From: Phenylobacterium sp. NIBR 498073
GTDB taxonomy: Bacteria; Pseudomonadota; Alphaproteobacteria; Caulobacterales; Caulobacteraceae
Length of the DNA: 64,000 bases
Assembly (NCBI RefSeq): GCF_027286305.1
Contig: NZ_CP114599.1
Coordinates: forward strand, 2,108,001-2,172,000
Direction of reading: 5' to 3'
The position numbers and the translations under genes are program-made. Each line of letters starts with the position of its first letter. The stretch's first letter is position 1. The notes below the pieces were generated by a model. It was not told the origin of the DNA. It searched no databases and was given only the letters and a program-made list of their open reading frames with translations. Positions 54,927-63,962 of the stretch are shown here, in pieces.

Positions 54927-55499
54927 ATGGCCGCCGATTTCGTCGCCGCCCGGCTCAACATGGTCGAGAGCCAAGTTCGCACCAACGACGTGACCGACGT
55001 GCGTTTGCACGACGCCATGCGCGCGATCCCGCGTGAGGCGCTGATCCCGGCGGATAAGGCCTTCCAGGCCTACGCCGACGTCGATGTCGAATATGCGCCG
55101 GGCCGCTTCCTGCTGCGCCCGCGCGAAGTCTCCAAGCTGCTGCAAGCGGCCAGGCCGGTCGAAGGCGAGCGGGCGCTGGCGATCGCCGCGCCCTATGCGG
55201 CCGCGGTGCTGGAGGCGGTCGGCCTGGATGTCACCCGCTTCGACGCCGGGGACCTCAAGGCGCTTCCTGGCGCGGGCTACGACCTCATCGTGGTCGAGGG
55301 GGCGGTCACCCGCGCGCCCCAGACTTGGCTCGACGCCCTGGCCCCGGGCGGACGCCTGTTGGTCATCGAACGGAACGGACCTACCGGCCAAGCTGTTTAT
55401 TATGTCCGCGCCGACGACGGCGTCGGCCGTCGTACGCTGTTTGACGCCATGGCGCCTGTTCTGCCGGGCTTCGAACCGAAGGCGGGGTTTGCGTTCTAG
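54927..55499 (+). CDS. PIMT-like methyltransferase fold, degenerate SAM site
   Basis: 190 residues; CGAGGA lies just before ATG 54927. The N-terminal part MVESQVRTNDVTDVRLHDAM, AIPREALIPADKAFQAYADV matches protein-L-isoaspartate O-methyltransferase. The usual EIGxGxGY SAM motif is replaced by LAIAAPYAAAVLEAVG, so it may not bind SAM normally. As I recall it, C. crescentus has an equivalent gene just before its TolC-like exporter gene, as here. Possibly a regulatory or catalytically dead relative. Confidence 0.82.
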   Translation: MAADFVAARLNMVESQVRTNDVTDVRLHDAMRAIPREALIPADKAFQAYADVDVEYAPGRFLLRPREVSKLLQAARPVEGERALAIAAPYAAAVLEAVGLDVTRFDAGDLKALPGAGYDLIVVEGAVTRAPQTWLDALAPGGRLLVIERNGPTGQAVYYVRADDGVGRRTLFDAMAPVLPGFEPKAGFAF

Positions 55500-55646
55500 G
55501 TCGAGGCGATCCTCGCGTGCAGATGGCGCACGTGAAACATGGCCGAAACCTTGGGGTGAAAAAAGCTTAAGGTCGCGCCCTCTAGTCCGGCGCTGAATAG
55601 GCGGTCATATAGGACCCGGTCTCACTACGCCGTTTCGGGGATAACC

Positions 55647-57152
55647 ATGTTCAATAGTCGTCGCGGAGGTTTGTTGGCCGCGGTCTACAGCGCAGGACTT
55701 GCGCTCGCGATCGCCGCGCCGGCGTCCGCCGAAACCCTGGCCGAGGCCATCGCGCTCGCGTACGAATCGAACCCGACCCTTCAGGCCCAGCGCGCCACCC
55801 AGCGCGCCCTCGACGAGAACTGGGTCCAGGCGCGGACCGGCTATCGCCCGCAGGCCTCGGTCACCGGTTCGGTCGCCTGGGCCGATCTCCGCACCCCGGG
55901 CCAAGGCGACTTCGTCGACACCAACGGCGACGGCATCCGCGACACGCTCATCGCCGGCCGCCGCGACGACAACAGCGCCAGCGCCACCCTGCAGCTGAGC
56001 CAGCCCATCTATACCGGCGGCCGCGTCGCCGCGGCGGTGAACGCCGCCGAGGCCGACATTCTGGCCGGACGCGAGCAACTGCGCCGCACCGAAGCCACGG
56101 TGATGCAGTCGGTCGTCCAGGCCTATGCCGACACCCGGCGCGACCAGGAAGGCCTGCGCATCCGCGAGGAGAACGTCCGCGTCCTCCAGCGCCAGCTCGA
56201 CGAATCCAAGGCCCGCTTCGAGGTCGGCGAGATCACCCGCACCGACGTGGCGCAGTCCGAGGCGCGCCTAGCCGCCGCCGAGGCGCAGCTGTCCCAGGCC
56301 CAGGCGCAACTGGCCTCTAGCCGGGCGGTCTACGCCGCCGTGGTCGGCCAGAATCCGGGCGACCTGGCCGCCGAGCCGCCGATCTCGTCGTTGCTGCCCG
56401 CCGATGTGGTCCAGGCCTACGAGGCCGCCGAGGTCAACAATCCGCAGATTCGTCAGGCCCAGTACGCCGAGCAGGGCAGCCGCGCCCGCCTGTCGGCGGC
56501 CCGCGCCGAACGCATGCCCAACCTCGGGGTCACCGGATCGGTCGGCTACAGCGGGATGGCGGATCCCTGGTCGGGCGAGGATTCGTCGCGCGCCGTGCGC
56601 GCCGGGGCGACCCTGACCATGCCGCTGTTCACCGGCGGTCTGGTCTCCTCGCGCGTGCGCGCGGCGATGGAGCGCAACAACGCCGACCGGATCAACGTCG
56701 AGGTGGCGCGCCGAGCGGTCATGCAGAGCCTGACCCAGGCGTGGAACCAGCATCTGGCCAGCAAGGCGAACATCTCCTCCACCGACCAGCAGGTGAAGGC
56801 CGCCCGAATCGCCGCCGAAGGCACCAAGCAGGAGCAGCAGGTCGGCCTGCGCACCACGCTCGACGTGCTGAACGCCGAGCAGGAACTGCGCAACGCTGAG
56901 CTGTCGCAGGTCAGCGCGCGCCGCGACGAGTTCGTCGCCAGCTCGCTGGTCCTGGCCCAGATGGGGCAGTTGGAAGGTCCGATGCTTGAGCCGGGCCTGA
57001 CGCGCTACGATCCGACGACGAACTTCCGCAAGAACCGGATCACCTGGGGCTGGGTGCCCTGGGAAGAACCGATTGCAGTCGTCGATGGCGCGTTTACGCC
57101 CAAGACCGTCGAGAAGCCGGTCGCCGCTCCGCCGCCCGCTGCGCCGAAATAG
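55647..57152 (+). CDS. TolC-family outer-membrane channel (RsaF-like)
   Basis: 501 residues. Signal peptide 1-26 (SAGLALAIAAPASA-ETL), then the two TolC repeats: AEAIALAYESNPTLQAQRAT, TLQLSQPIYTGGRVAAAVNA, TRTDVAQSEARLAAAEAQLS, and TMPLFTGGLVSSRVRAAMER, QEQQVGLRTTLDVLNAEQEL. Such trimers serve type I secretion and RND pumps. Position between the methyltransferase-like gene and popZ agrees with what I remember of RsaFb in C. crescentus. It could be the channel for the RTX protease at 28776. Confidence 0.93.
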   Translation: MFNSRRGGLLAAVYSAGLALAIAAPASAETLAEAIALAYESNPTLQAQRATQRALDENWVQARTGYRPQASVTGSVAWADLRTPGQGDFVDTNGDGIRDTLIAGRRDDNSASATLQLSQPIYTGGRVAAAVNAAEADILAGREQLRRTEATVMQSVVQAYADTRRDQEGLRIREENVRVLQRQLDESKARFEVGEITRTDVAQSEARLAAAEAQLSQAQAQLASSRAVYAAVVGQNPGDLAAEPPISSLLPADVVQAYEAAEVNNPQIRQAQYAEQGSRARLSAARAERMPNLGVTGSVGYSGMADPWSGEDSSRAVRAGATLTMPLFTGGLVSSRVRAAMERNNADRINVEVARRAVMQSLTQAWNQHLASKANISSTDQQVKAARIAAEGTKQEQQVGLRTTLDVLNAEQELRNAELSQVSARRDEFVASSLVLAQMGQLEGPMLEPGLTRYDPTTNFRKNRITWGWVPWEEPIAVVDGAFTPKTVEKPVAAPPPAAPK

Positions 57153-57230
57153 GGTTAAAGTTTTCGTGCACGGTTTCGCCTGACAGGCGATTAGGCGCTT
57201 GCGCCTTCTGGCGGAAATTGCAGGATCACA

Positions 57231-57256
57231 CCGTCGCGCCAAGCTTGGCGCGACGG
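57231..57256. promoter_or_regulatory. 26-bp perfect palindrome upstream of popZ
   Basis: CCGTCGCGCCAAG is followed directly by its exact reverse complement. As RNA it makes a strong hairpin 31 nt before the popZ ATG; as DNA it could be an operator. A GATTC (GANTC, CcrM methylation) site overlaps its right edge (57256-57260). Part may also terminate the tolC transcript. Confidence 0.65.
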
Positions 57257-57287
57257 ATTCTCTACTCGCACCACCGGCGGCCCCGAA

Positions 57288-57830
57288 ATGTCTGAACAGA
57301 CCTCGCAAGAACCGACGATGGAGGAGATCCTGGCCTCCATCCGGCGGATCATCTCCGAAGATGACGCGCCGGCGGACGCCGCGGCTCCCGAGCCCGAGCC
57401 CGAAGCCGAACCCGTGCAGGCCGCCGCCCCGGTGTTCGAGCCGGAGCCGGAACCGGTCGCCGAAGAAGACGACGGCGCGCTGGAACTGACCGACAAGGTC
57501 GAGTCGCTCGGCGATCTCGACGTCTACACCCCCACGGTGAGCGAGGAGCCCGAGGCTCCGGCCTATGAGCCGCCGCCTGCGCCGCCCGCTCCGGCCGTGG
57601 ACATCGGCGATGGGCTGGTCGGCGCGGTCGCTGCGAGCGCTGCGGCCTCGGCCTTCGGTCAGCTGTCGCGTTCGATCCAGATGCCGGCCGACGGCCGCAC
57701 CCTGGAGGACGTGGTCCGCGAACTGCTCCGCCCGCTGCTCAAGCAGTGGCTCGACGAAAACCTGCCGGACATCGTCCAGCAGACCGTCGACCGCGAAGTC
57801 GAGCGGATCGCCCGCGGCGGCGTACGCTAA
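57288..57830 (+). CDS. popZ: Polar organizing protein PopZ
   Basis: 180 residues (Caulobacter about 177). The N-terminal helix EPTMEEILASIRRIISEDDA (about 8-27) is the partner-binding motif, followed by an acidic, proline-rich disordered linker (about 30-105) and C-terminal oligomerising helices with DGRTLEDVVRELLRPLLKQW and LDENLPDIVQQTVDREVERI. PopZ forms the polar hub that anchors the ParB-origin complex and cell-cycle kinases. Place between TolC-type and valS genes is as in C. crescentus. Confidence 0.95.
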   Translation: MSEQTSQEPTMEEILASIRRIISEDDAPADAAAPEPEPEAEPVQAAAPVFEPEPEPVAEEDDGALELTDKVESLGDLDVYTPTVSEEPEAPAYEPPPAPPAPAVDIGDGLVGAVAASAAASAFGQLSRSIQMPADGRTLEDVVRELLRPLLKQWLDENLPDIVQQTVDREVERIARGGVR

Positions 57831-57850
57831 ACGACCACAAGCACCGCTCA

Positions 57851-57925
57851 GCCCGGTTCGCCGGGCCCCAAGCCGGGTCTGCACTTTCGTTTTCGCGAGT
57901 CCGCTTGGACCCCGCCTGCGCGGGG
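57851..57925. repeat. Two GC hairpins between popZ and valS
   Basis: GCCCGG-TTCG-CCGGGC (57851-57866) has a UUCG tetraloop and may end popZ transcripts. CCCCGC-CTGC-GCGGGG (57910-57925), flanked by TTGGA and ATGA, looks like a dispersed alphaproteobacterial repeat. No U-run follows either. Confidence 0.45.
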
Positions 57926-57971
57926 ATGAGCCGATTCCACCGTCATCGCGCTTCCACGCCGATGATCGAAA

Positions 57972-60653
57972 ATGTATGCAGCGCCCCAAATGCTTGAAAA
58001 GAACTTCGACCCCAAGACCGCCGAACAGCGCCTCTACGCCATGTGGGAGGGCTCGGGAGCCTTCGCGCCCAGCGCCGACCCGGCCGCCGAGCCGTTCTCG
58101 ATCGTCATCCCGCCGCCGAACGTCACCGGCTCGCTGCATATCGGCCATGCGCTGAACAACACGCTGCAGGACGTGCTGATCCGCTTTGAGCGGATGCGCG
58201 GCAAGGCCGCCCTTTGGCTGCCCGGCACCGATCATGCCGGCATCGCCACCCAGATGGTGGTCGAGCGCCAGCTCGCCGCGGCGGGCAACATCGGCCGGCG
58301 CGACATGGGCCGCGACGAGTTCATCGCCAAGGTCTGGGAATGGAAGGCGCAGAGCGGCGGAACCATCACCAACCAGCTGCGCCGCCTCGGCGCCTCCTGT
58401 GACTGGAGCCGGGAACGCTTCACCCTCGACGAGGGGCTGTCCGAGGCGGTCCGCAAGGTGTTCGTCACGCTGCACAAGCAGGGCCTGATCTACCGTGACA
58501 AGCGCCTGGTGAACTGGGATCCGCACTTCCAGACCGCGATCTCGGACATCGAGGTCGAGCAGAAGGAAGTCGACGGCGCCTTCTATCACTTCGCCTATCC
58601 GCTCGAGGACGGCTCCGGCGAGATCGTCGTGGCGACCACCCGCCCGGAGACCATGCTCGGCGACACCGCCGTCGCCGTGCATCCGAGCGACGAGCGCTAC
58701 AAGGGCCTGATCGGCCGCGCCGTCCGCCTGCCGATCGTGAACCGTCCTGTCCCGATCATCGCTGACGAATACGCCGACCCGGAGAAGGGCTCTGGTGCGG
58801 TGAAGATCACCCCGGCCCACGACTTCAACGACTATCAGGTCGGCAAGCGCAACAACCTGCCGATGATCAACATCTTCACCGATGATGCGAAGATCAACGA
58901 GAACGCGCCGGCCGAGTATCGCGGCCTGGACCGTTTCGAGGCCCGCAAGAAGGTGGTCGCCGCCTTCGAGGAACTGGGCCTGCTGCGCGAGATCGAGAAG
59001 ACCCGCCATGCCGTGCCGCACGGCGACCGCTCGGGCGTGGTCATCGAGCCCTACCTGACCGACCAGTGGTACGTCGATGCCAAGGTCCTGGCCCAGCCGG
59101 CGATCAAGGCTGTGGAGGAAGGCCGTACGGTCTTCGAGCCCCGGCACTGGGAAAAGACCTATTTCGAGTGGATGCGGAACATCGAGCCCTGGTGCATCTC
59201 GCGCCAGCTCTGGTGGGGGCATCGGATCCCGGCCTGGTACGGCCCGGACGGCAAGATCTTCGTCGCCGAGAGCGAGGAGGGGGCCAAGGCGCTCGCCCGC
59301 GAACACTACGGCCACGACGAGCCGCTGCGTCAGGACGAGGACGTCCTCGACACCTGGTTCTCCTCGGGCCTGTGGCCGTTCTCGACCATGGGATGGCCGG
59401 AAAAGACCAGCGACCTGGAGCGGTTCTACCCGACCAGCACCCTGATCACCGGCTTCGATATCATCTTCTTCTGGGTCGCCCGGATGATGATGATGGGCAT
59501 CCACTTCATGGGCGAAGTGCCCTTCGACCGCGTCTTCATCAACGCCCTGGTCCGTGACGCCGAGGGCAAGAAGATGTCCAAGTCCAAGGGCAACGTCATG
59601 GACCCGCTGGAGCTGGTCGACGACTACGGCGCCGACGCCCTGCGCTTCACCCTGACGGCGATGTCGGGCCAGGCCCGCGACATCAAGCTGTCGCGCCAGC
59701 GCATCGAGGGCTACCGCAACTTCGGCACCAAGCTGTGGAACGCCGCCCGCTTCGCCCAGGTGAACGGCTGCGCCCGGGCCGAAGGCTTCGATCCCGCCAA
59801 TGTGAAGGGCGTGCTGAACCGTTGGATCGTCGGCGAGACGGTGCGCACCGCCCATGCGATCAGCAAGTCGCTGGAAGGCTGCAGCTTCGACGGCGCGGCC
59901 AACGGCCTCTACCGGTTCATCTGGAACACCTTCTGCGACTGGTATGTCGAACTGGCCAAGCCGCTGCTCAACGGAACCGACGAGGCGTTGAAGGCCGAGA
60001 CCCAGGCCACCGCCGCCTGGGCGCTGGACGTGATCCTGAAGCTGCTGCACCCGGTCATGCCGTTCCTCACCGAGGAGCTGTGGGCCCAGACCGCCGACCT
60101 CGGCGCCGCGCGCGGCGAGGGGATGCTGATCACCGCTCGCTGGCCGCAGCTGGCCGATACCCTGATCGACCCGGACGCCGACGCCGAGATCGGCCTGATC
60201 GTCGCCGCGGTCAGCGAGGGCCGCTCGGTGAAGGCCGAACTCAACGTCCCGCATTCGGCCCGTCCGCCGCTGCTGGTCGTGGACGCCACCGACGCCCAGC
60301 GCGCGGTGTTTGCGGCCAACGCCGCGGTCATCGCCCAGACCCTGCGCGTGGCCGAGGTCAGCTTCGTCGAGGAGGCGCCGCAGGGGGCCATCCCCTTCGT
60401 CGTCAACGGTGCGACCCTGGCCCTGCCGGTGGCCGAGTTCATCGACCTGACTGCTGAGCGCGCCCGCCTGGCCAAGGAGATTGCCGGCCACGCCTCCGAC
60501 ATCGCCCACGTGATGAAGAAGCTCGGCAACCCGGCCTTCGTCGCCAACGCCAAGGAAGAGGTGGTCGAGGAGAATCGCGAGCGCCTGGCCGAGTCCGAGG
60601 CCGCCAAGACCAAGCTCGAGCATGCGCTGAGCCTGCTTGAGGCTGTGGTCTAG
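57972..60653 (+). CDS. valS: Valyl-tRNA synthetase
   Basis: 893 residues. Class Ia synthetase: HIGH motif in [22 protein letters not shown]1 editing domain about 190-340 ([17 protein letters not shown]), KMSKS in [14 protein letters not shown], anticodon domain, and a C-terminal coiled-coil arm ([13 protein letters not shown]). The upstream ATG (57972) and the in-frame ATG 57990 ([15 protein letters not shown]) are both possible; neither has a clear Shine-Dalgarno. Charges tRNA-Val. Confidence 0.97.
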   Translation: MYAAPQMLEKNFDPKTAEQRLYAMWEGSGAFAPSADPAAEPFSIVIPPPNVTGSLHIGHALNNTLQDVLIRFERMRGKAALWLPGTDHAGIATQMVVERQLAAAGNIGRRDMGRDEFIAKVWEWKAQSGGTITNQLRRLGASCDWSRERFTLDEGLSEAVRKVFVTLHKQGLIYRDKRLVNWDPHFQTAISDIEVEQKEVDGAFYHFAYPLEDGSGEIVVATTRPETMLGDTAVAVHPSDERYKGLIGRAVRLPIVNRPVPIIADEYADPEKGSGAVKITPAHDFNDYQVGKRNNLPMINIFTDDAKINENAPAEYRGLDRFEARKKVVAAFEELGLLREIEKTRHAVPHGDRSGVVIEPYLTDQWYVDAKVLAQPAIKAVEEGRTVFEPRHWEKTYFEWMRNIEPWCISRQLWWGHRIPAWYGPDGKIFVAESEEGAKALAREHYGHDEPLRQDEDVLDTWFSSGLWPFSTMGWPEKTSDLERFYPTSTLITGFDIIFFWVARMMMMGIHFMGEVPFDRVFINALVRDAEGKKMSKSKGNVMDPLELVDDYGADALRFTLTAMSGQARDIKLSRQRIEGYRNFGTKLWNAARFAQVNGCARAEGFDPANVKGVLNRWIVGETVRTAHAISKSLEGCSFDGAANGLYRFIWNTFCDWYVELAKPLLNGTDEALKAETQATAAWALDVILKLLHPVMPFLTEELWAQTADLGAARGEGMLITARWPQLADTLIDPDADAEIGLIVAAVSEGRSVKAELNVPHSARPPLLVVDATDAQRAVFAANAAVIAQTLRVAEVSFVEEAPQGAIPFVVNGATLALPVAEFIDLTAERARLAKEIAGHASDIAHVMKKLGNPAFVANAKEEVVEENRERLAESEAAKTKLEHALSLLEAVV

Positions 60654-60665
60654 CCCACCGGCGTT

Positions 60666-60706
60666 ACGCCGCCCCGCCGATGAATGGTCGGCTGGGGCGG
60701 CGTTCG
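60666..60706 (+). terminator. Probable terminator after valS
   Basis: ACGCCGCCCC (60666-60675) pairs with GGGGCGGCGT (60694-60703), with an inner GCCGA/TCGGC extension, and TTCGTCC follows. 12 bp after the valS stop. Confidence 0.65.
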
Positions 60707-60738
60707 TCCAGCTTTAGTGCGATTACCTGCCGCCGCGT

Positions 60739-60752
60739 CAAACACACGTTTG
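60739..60752. promoter_or_regulatory. PsrA/FadR-like (TetR) operator CAAAC-N4-GTTTG
   Basis: CAAACACACGTTTG fits the motif (G/C)AAAC-N2-4-GTTTG known for PsrA-type TetR regulators of fatty-acid degradation. It is 80 bp upstream of an acyl-CoA synthetase start, so fatty-acid control is plausible. Confidence 0.55.
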
Positions 60753-60831
60753 CACCGGGCGCTAGGTTATGCTTGTTCACCTACGACGACGCGGGCGCGT
60801 TAAGGCCCGTGCGAGCATTAGGAGAACGCCC

Positions 60832-62586
60832 ATGTCCGAGGCTGAGCTGCCCGCTGGTTGGCCCGCCATGTCCATCGCCCAGGCCCATGCGCTGATCACC
60901 GCGCCTGGATCGCCGGCTGAGATGGAGACGGTCGATATTCGCGGCGTTCCCACCCGGACCTGGAAGAACCTCCCGCCGTCGCTGCGCTCGATCGTCGAGC
61001 TGGGCCGCACCCACGGTGAAAAGGCCTTCCTCGTCTACGAAGACGAACGCGTCACCTACGAAGCCTTCTATCGCGCCGTCTCGGCGCTCGCCCGCCAACT
61101 GCAGGCCGATGGCGTGCAGAAGGGCGACCGCGTCGCGGTCATCATGCGCAACCTGCCCGAATGGGTGGTGTCGTTCTACGCTGCAGCCTCGCTGGGCGCG
61201 ATCGTCACCCCGCTGAACGCCTGGTGGACCGGGCCGGAGCTGGAGTACGGCCTGACCGATTCCGGCAGCAAGGTCGTGCTGATGGACGCCGAGCGCTACG
61301 AGCGCCTGACCGAGCATCTGCCCAACTGCCCGGACCTCGTGCGCGTCTATGTCAGCCGCTCGCGCGAAGAGATCGCCCATCCCCAGGTCACCACCCTGGA
61401 AAGCGTGCTGGGCGGCGCCAATGAATGGGCGAACCTGCCTGACCAGCCGTTGCCGCCGGTCGACATCCATCCCGACGACGACGCCACCATCTTCTACACC
61501 TCGGGCACCACGGGTAAGCCGAAGGGCGCCCTGGCCACCCAGCGGGCGGTCAACTCCAACATCATGGCCGGCGCGGTGGCCGGCGCGCGCGCCTTCCTGC
61601 GCCGCGGCGAGAAGCCGCCGGAGCCGGATCCCAGCGCGCCGCAGCGCTCGTCGCTGATCTCGATCCCGTTCTTCCACGTCACCGGCTGCATGGCCGTGCT
61701 GAACCCGTCGCTGGCCGGCGGCGCCAAGCTGGTGATGATGCACAAGTGGGACGTGATCCGGGCCTTCGAGCTGATCCAGCGCGAGAAGATCCAGTCGGCG
61801 GGCGGCGTGCCGACCATCGCCTGGCAGCTGATCGAGCATCCGGCCCGCGCCAACTACGACCTCTCCTCGCTGGAATCGGTCTCCTACGGCGGCGCGCCGT
61901 CGGCTCCGGAGCTGGTCCGCAAGATCAAGGAAACCTTCCCGAAGTCGGCGCCCGGCAACGGCTGGGGCATGACCGAGACCTGCGCCACCGTCACCACCCA
62001 CGGCGCTGAGGACTACGCCAACCGTCCCGACAGCTGCGGTCCGGCGGTCCCGGTCAGCGACCTGGAGATCCGTGACCCGGCCGACGGCGTCACCGTGCTC
62101 GCGCCGAACCAGGTGGGCGAGCTCTGGGCGCGCGGCCCGCAGGTCGTGAAGAACTACTGGAACAAGCCCGAAGCGACGGCCCAGACCTTCGTCGACGGCT
62201 GGGTCCGCACCGGCGACCTGGCGCGCCTCGACGAGGAAGGCTTCTGCTTCATCATCGACCGGGCCAAGGATATGCTGATCCGCGGCGGCGAGAACATCTA
62301 CTGCATCGAGGTCGAGAACGTTCTCTACGACCACCCGGCGGTGATGGACGCGGCCATCGTCGGCATCCCGCACCGGACGCTGGGCGAGGAGCCGGCCGCG
62401 GTCGTCACCCTGAAGCCCGGCGCCTCGGCGACCGAAGAAGAGCTCCGCGCCCACGTCGCCGAGCACCTGGCCGCTTTCAAGGTGCCGGTGAAGGTCCGCT
62501 TCTGGCACGAGACCTTGCCTCGCAACCCGAACGGCAAGATTCTCAAGAACGAGCTGAAGAAGCTGTTCGTCGAGGAGCAGGCCTAA
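60832..62586 (+). CDS. Acyl-CoA synthetase (AMP-binding, fatty acid type)
   Basis: 584 residues. AMP-binding P-loop FYTSGTTGKPKGALATQ, NGWGMTETCATVTTHG, VRTGDLARLDEEGF with DRAKDMLIRGGENIYCIEVE, and the catalytic Lys in LPRNPNGKILKNELKK. It activates a carboxylic acid, probably fatty, to its CoA ester. ATG 60832 has AGGAG seven bases upstream; a longer in-frame start at 60769 is unlikely. PsrA-like operator upstream. Confidence 0.94.
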   Translation: MSEAELPAGWPAMSIAQAHALITAPGSPAEMETVDIRGVPTRTWKNLPPSLRSIVELGRTHGEKAFLVYEDERVTYEAFYRAVSALARQLQADGVQKGDRVAVIMRNLPEWVVSFYAAASLGAIVTPLNAWWTGPELEYGLTDSGSKVVLMDAERYERLTEHLPNCPDLVRVYVSRSREEIAHPQVTTLESVLGGANEWANLPDQPLPPVDIHPDDDATIFYTSGTTGKPKGALATQRAVNSNIMAGAVAGARAFLRRGEKPPEPDPSAPQRSSLISIPFFHVTGCMAVLNPSLAGGAKLVMMHKWDVIRAFELIQREKIQSAGGVPTIAWQLIEHPARANYDLSSLESVSYGGAPSAPELVRKIKETFPKSAPGNGWGMTETCATVTTHGAEDYANRPDSCGPAVPVSDLEIRDPADGVTVLAPNQVGELWARGPQVVKNYWNKPEATAQTFVDGWVRTGDLARLDEEGFCFIIDRAKDMLIRGGENIYCIEVENVLYDHPAVMDAAIVGIPHRTLGEEPAAVVTLKPGASATEEELRAHVAEHLAAFKVPVKVRFWHETLPRNPNGKILKNELKKLFVEEQA

Positions 62587-62602
62587 CCCGCCTGGAGAAG
62601 GC

Positions 62603-63334
62603 TTGGGCAAGAAGCGCGCGGATGTCGTCCTGGTCGAACGCGGCCTGTTCGACAGCCGCGCCAAGGCCAGGGCGGCCATCGAGGCCGGCGGCGTCAGCGT
62701 CGCCGGCCGTGTGCTGTCCAAGCCGTCCGAACTGATCGACGAGGACGGCGAGATCGCCGCGCTCCCCGCCCATCCCTACGTCGGGCGAGGGGCTCTGAAG
62801 CTGGTCCACGCGCTCGATCTCTGGCCGGTGCAGGTCGAGGACCGCACGGTGCTCGACCTCGGGGCCTCGACCGGCGGCTTCACGGAGGTCTGCCTGCAGC
62901 GCGGCGCGGCCCGGGTCTTCGCCATCGACGTCGGCCGCGGCCAGTTGCATCCGAAGCTGGCGGGCGACCCGCGCGTCGTGGGACTTGAGGGCGTCGACGC
63001 CCGCAGCCTCGACCCGCACCTGATCCCGGTCGCGCCGGATCTCATCGTCACCGACGTCAGCTTCATCGGCCTGGCCAAGGCGCTGCCCGCGGCCCTGGCG
63101 CTCGCCGCCGGTGGCGCGGACCTCGTGGCCCTGGTCAAGCCGCAGTTCGAAGTCGGACCCGAGCACGTCGGCAAGGGCGGGCTGGTCAAGGATGAAGCCG
63201 CACGCGTCCGGGCGCTGGACGAGGTGGCGGCGTTCCTGCAGCGCTCGGGCTGGATCGTCCGCGCCACCGCCGACAGCCCGATCGCCGGCGGCGACGGCAA
63301 TTTCGAGTACCTGCTGTGGGCGTGCCGCCCCTGA
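62603..63334 (+). CDS. tlyA: TlyA-family rRNA 2'-O-methyltransferase (haemolysin A)
   Basis: 243 residues. S4 RNA-binding domain about 4-62 (KRADVVLVERGLFDSRAKAR, VSVAGRVLSKPSELIDED), then the FtsJ-like methyltransferase with GRGALKLVHAL, SAM motif VLDLGASTGGFTEVCLQRGA, DVSFIGL and ALVKPQFEVG. Modifies 16S/23S rRNA. TTG start with GGAG upstream, 16 bp after the synthetase stop. Confidence 0.92.
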   Translation: MGKKRADVVLVERGLFDSRAKARAAIEAGGVSVAGRVLSKPSELIDEDGEIAALPAHPYVGRGALKLVHALDLWPVQVEDRTVLDLGASTGGFTEVCLQRGAARVFAIDVGRGQLHPKLAGDPRVVGLEGVDARSLDPHLIPVAPDLIVTDVSFIGLAKALPAALALAAGGADLVALVKPQFEVGPEHVGKGGLVKDEAARVRALDEVAAFLQRSGWIVRATADSPIAGGDGNFEYLLWACRP

Positions 63335-63340
63335 CGTCCT

Positions 63341-63640
63341 TCAGATCGTGCGCCAGAAAGCCTGCTCGACGCTGAGGCTGTCGAACAGCTGCTTATCCTG
63401 CGCCGTCTTGATCGCCGCATGATAGTTCGGGTCGCCCTGGACCTTTTCCATGAGCGCCTCGAGCGCGGCCATGTTGTCGAGCCGCGACACCCAGATGATG
63501 TCGTTGTGACCGCCCACTCGGGTCGCCACCTCGATGGCGACGCCGGTCGCCTTGGTTACGACCTGCGCGATCTCCGCCGCCCATGCGACGGCCTCCGGAA
63601 CCGCTCCTGCGACCCGGGCGCGTGTGGAGAAAATGATCAT
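63341..63640 (-). CDS. Small ferredoxin-fold protein (ABM/NIPSNAP-like)
   Basis: 99 residues. MIIFSTRARVAGAVPEAVAW, then VGGHNDIIWVSRLDNMAALE and EKVQGDPNYHAAIKTAQDKQ give the beta-alpha-beta-beta-alpha-beta pattern of the dimeric alpha-beta barrel fold (antibiotic monooxygenase or NIPSNAP type). No cofactor needed in the fold; function unknown. GGAAG just upstream of ATG 63640. Confidence 0.7.
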   Translation of the reverse strand: MIIFSTRARVAGAVPEAVAWAAEIAQVVTKATGVAIEVATRVGGHNDIIWVSRLDNMAALEALMEKVQGDPNYHAAIKTAQDKQLFDSLSVEQAFWRTI

Positions 63641-63928
63641 CTTCCGCTTCCTTGCGGCGCGTCGCGGACGGCGACGGACACGCTCGCCGGCTGCTCGGCG
63701 CGGTTCTGCGTCTGCAAAAGAACTGGATGCGGACCCGGGCGACGAGCGCGTCGGATCACAGCGACAGATGCTACCCGGACTCTTGAAATGTAAAGGAAAA
63801 AGCGGCTGTCAGGCCTGCCGGGAAACTTGGCGCCGGCCTATCTCAGGTCAGGGTTTCACCGATCCTGGGTGGGCTGGTGCGCCATCTAGTCGTTCAATCC
63901 GCACACCTGGGCGGGCGGACAAAAGTGA
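63641..63928. other. Intergenic, no gene seen
   Basis: 288 bp with no credible reading frame, RNA gene or repeat. A short AT-rich stretch near 63784-63800 (TTGAAATGTAAAGGAAAAAG) may hold a promoter for the minus-strand gene at 63640, but no clear hexamers were assigned. Confidence 0.5.
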
Positions 63929-63962
63929 GAAGCCGCCCGCGCGGGGCGGCGCGGGCGGCTTC
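63929..63962 (-). terminator. 14-bp perfect hairpin, probable terminator
   Basis: GAAGCCGCCCGCGC (63929-63942) pairs exactly with GCGCGGGCGGCTTC (63949-63962) around GGGGCG. On the minus strand it is followed by TCACTTTTG, a weak U-rich tail. Confidence 0.65.

Noticed and set aside
56268..60623. Minus-strand open frame of about 1450 codons across tolC, popZ and valS
   Set aside because: It is antisense to three clearly conserved genes, is rich in His/Gln/Arg/Asp low complexity, and shows no family motif. High GC removes stop codons on the opposite strand.
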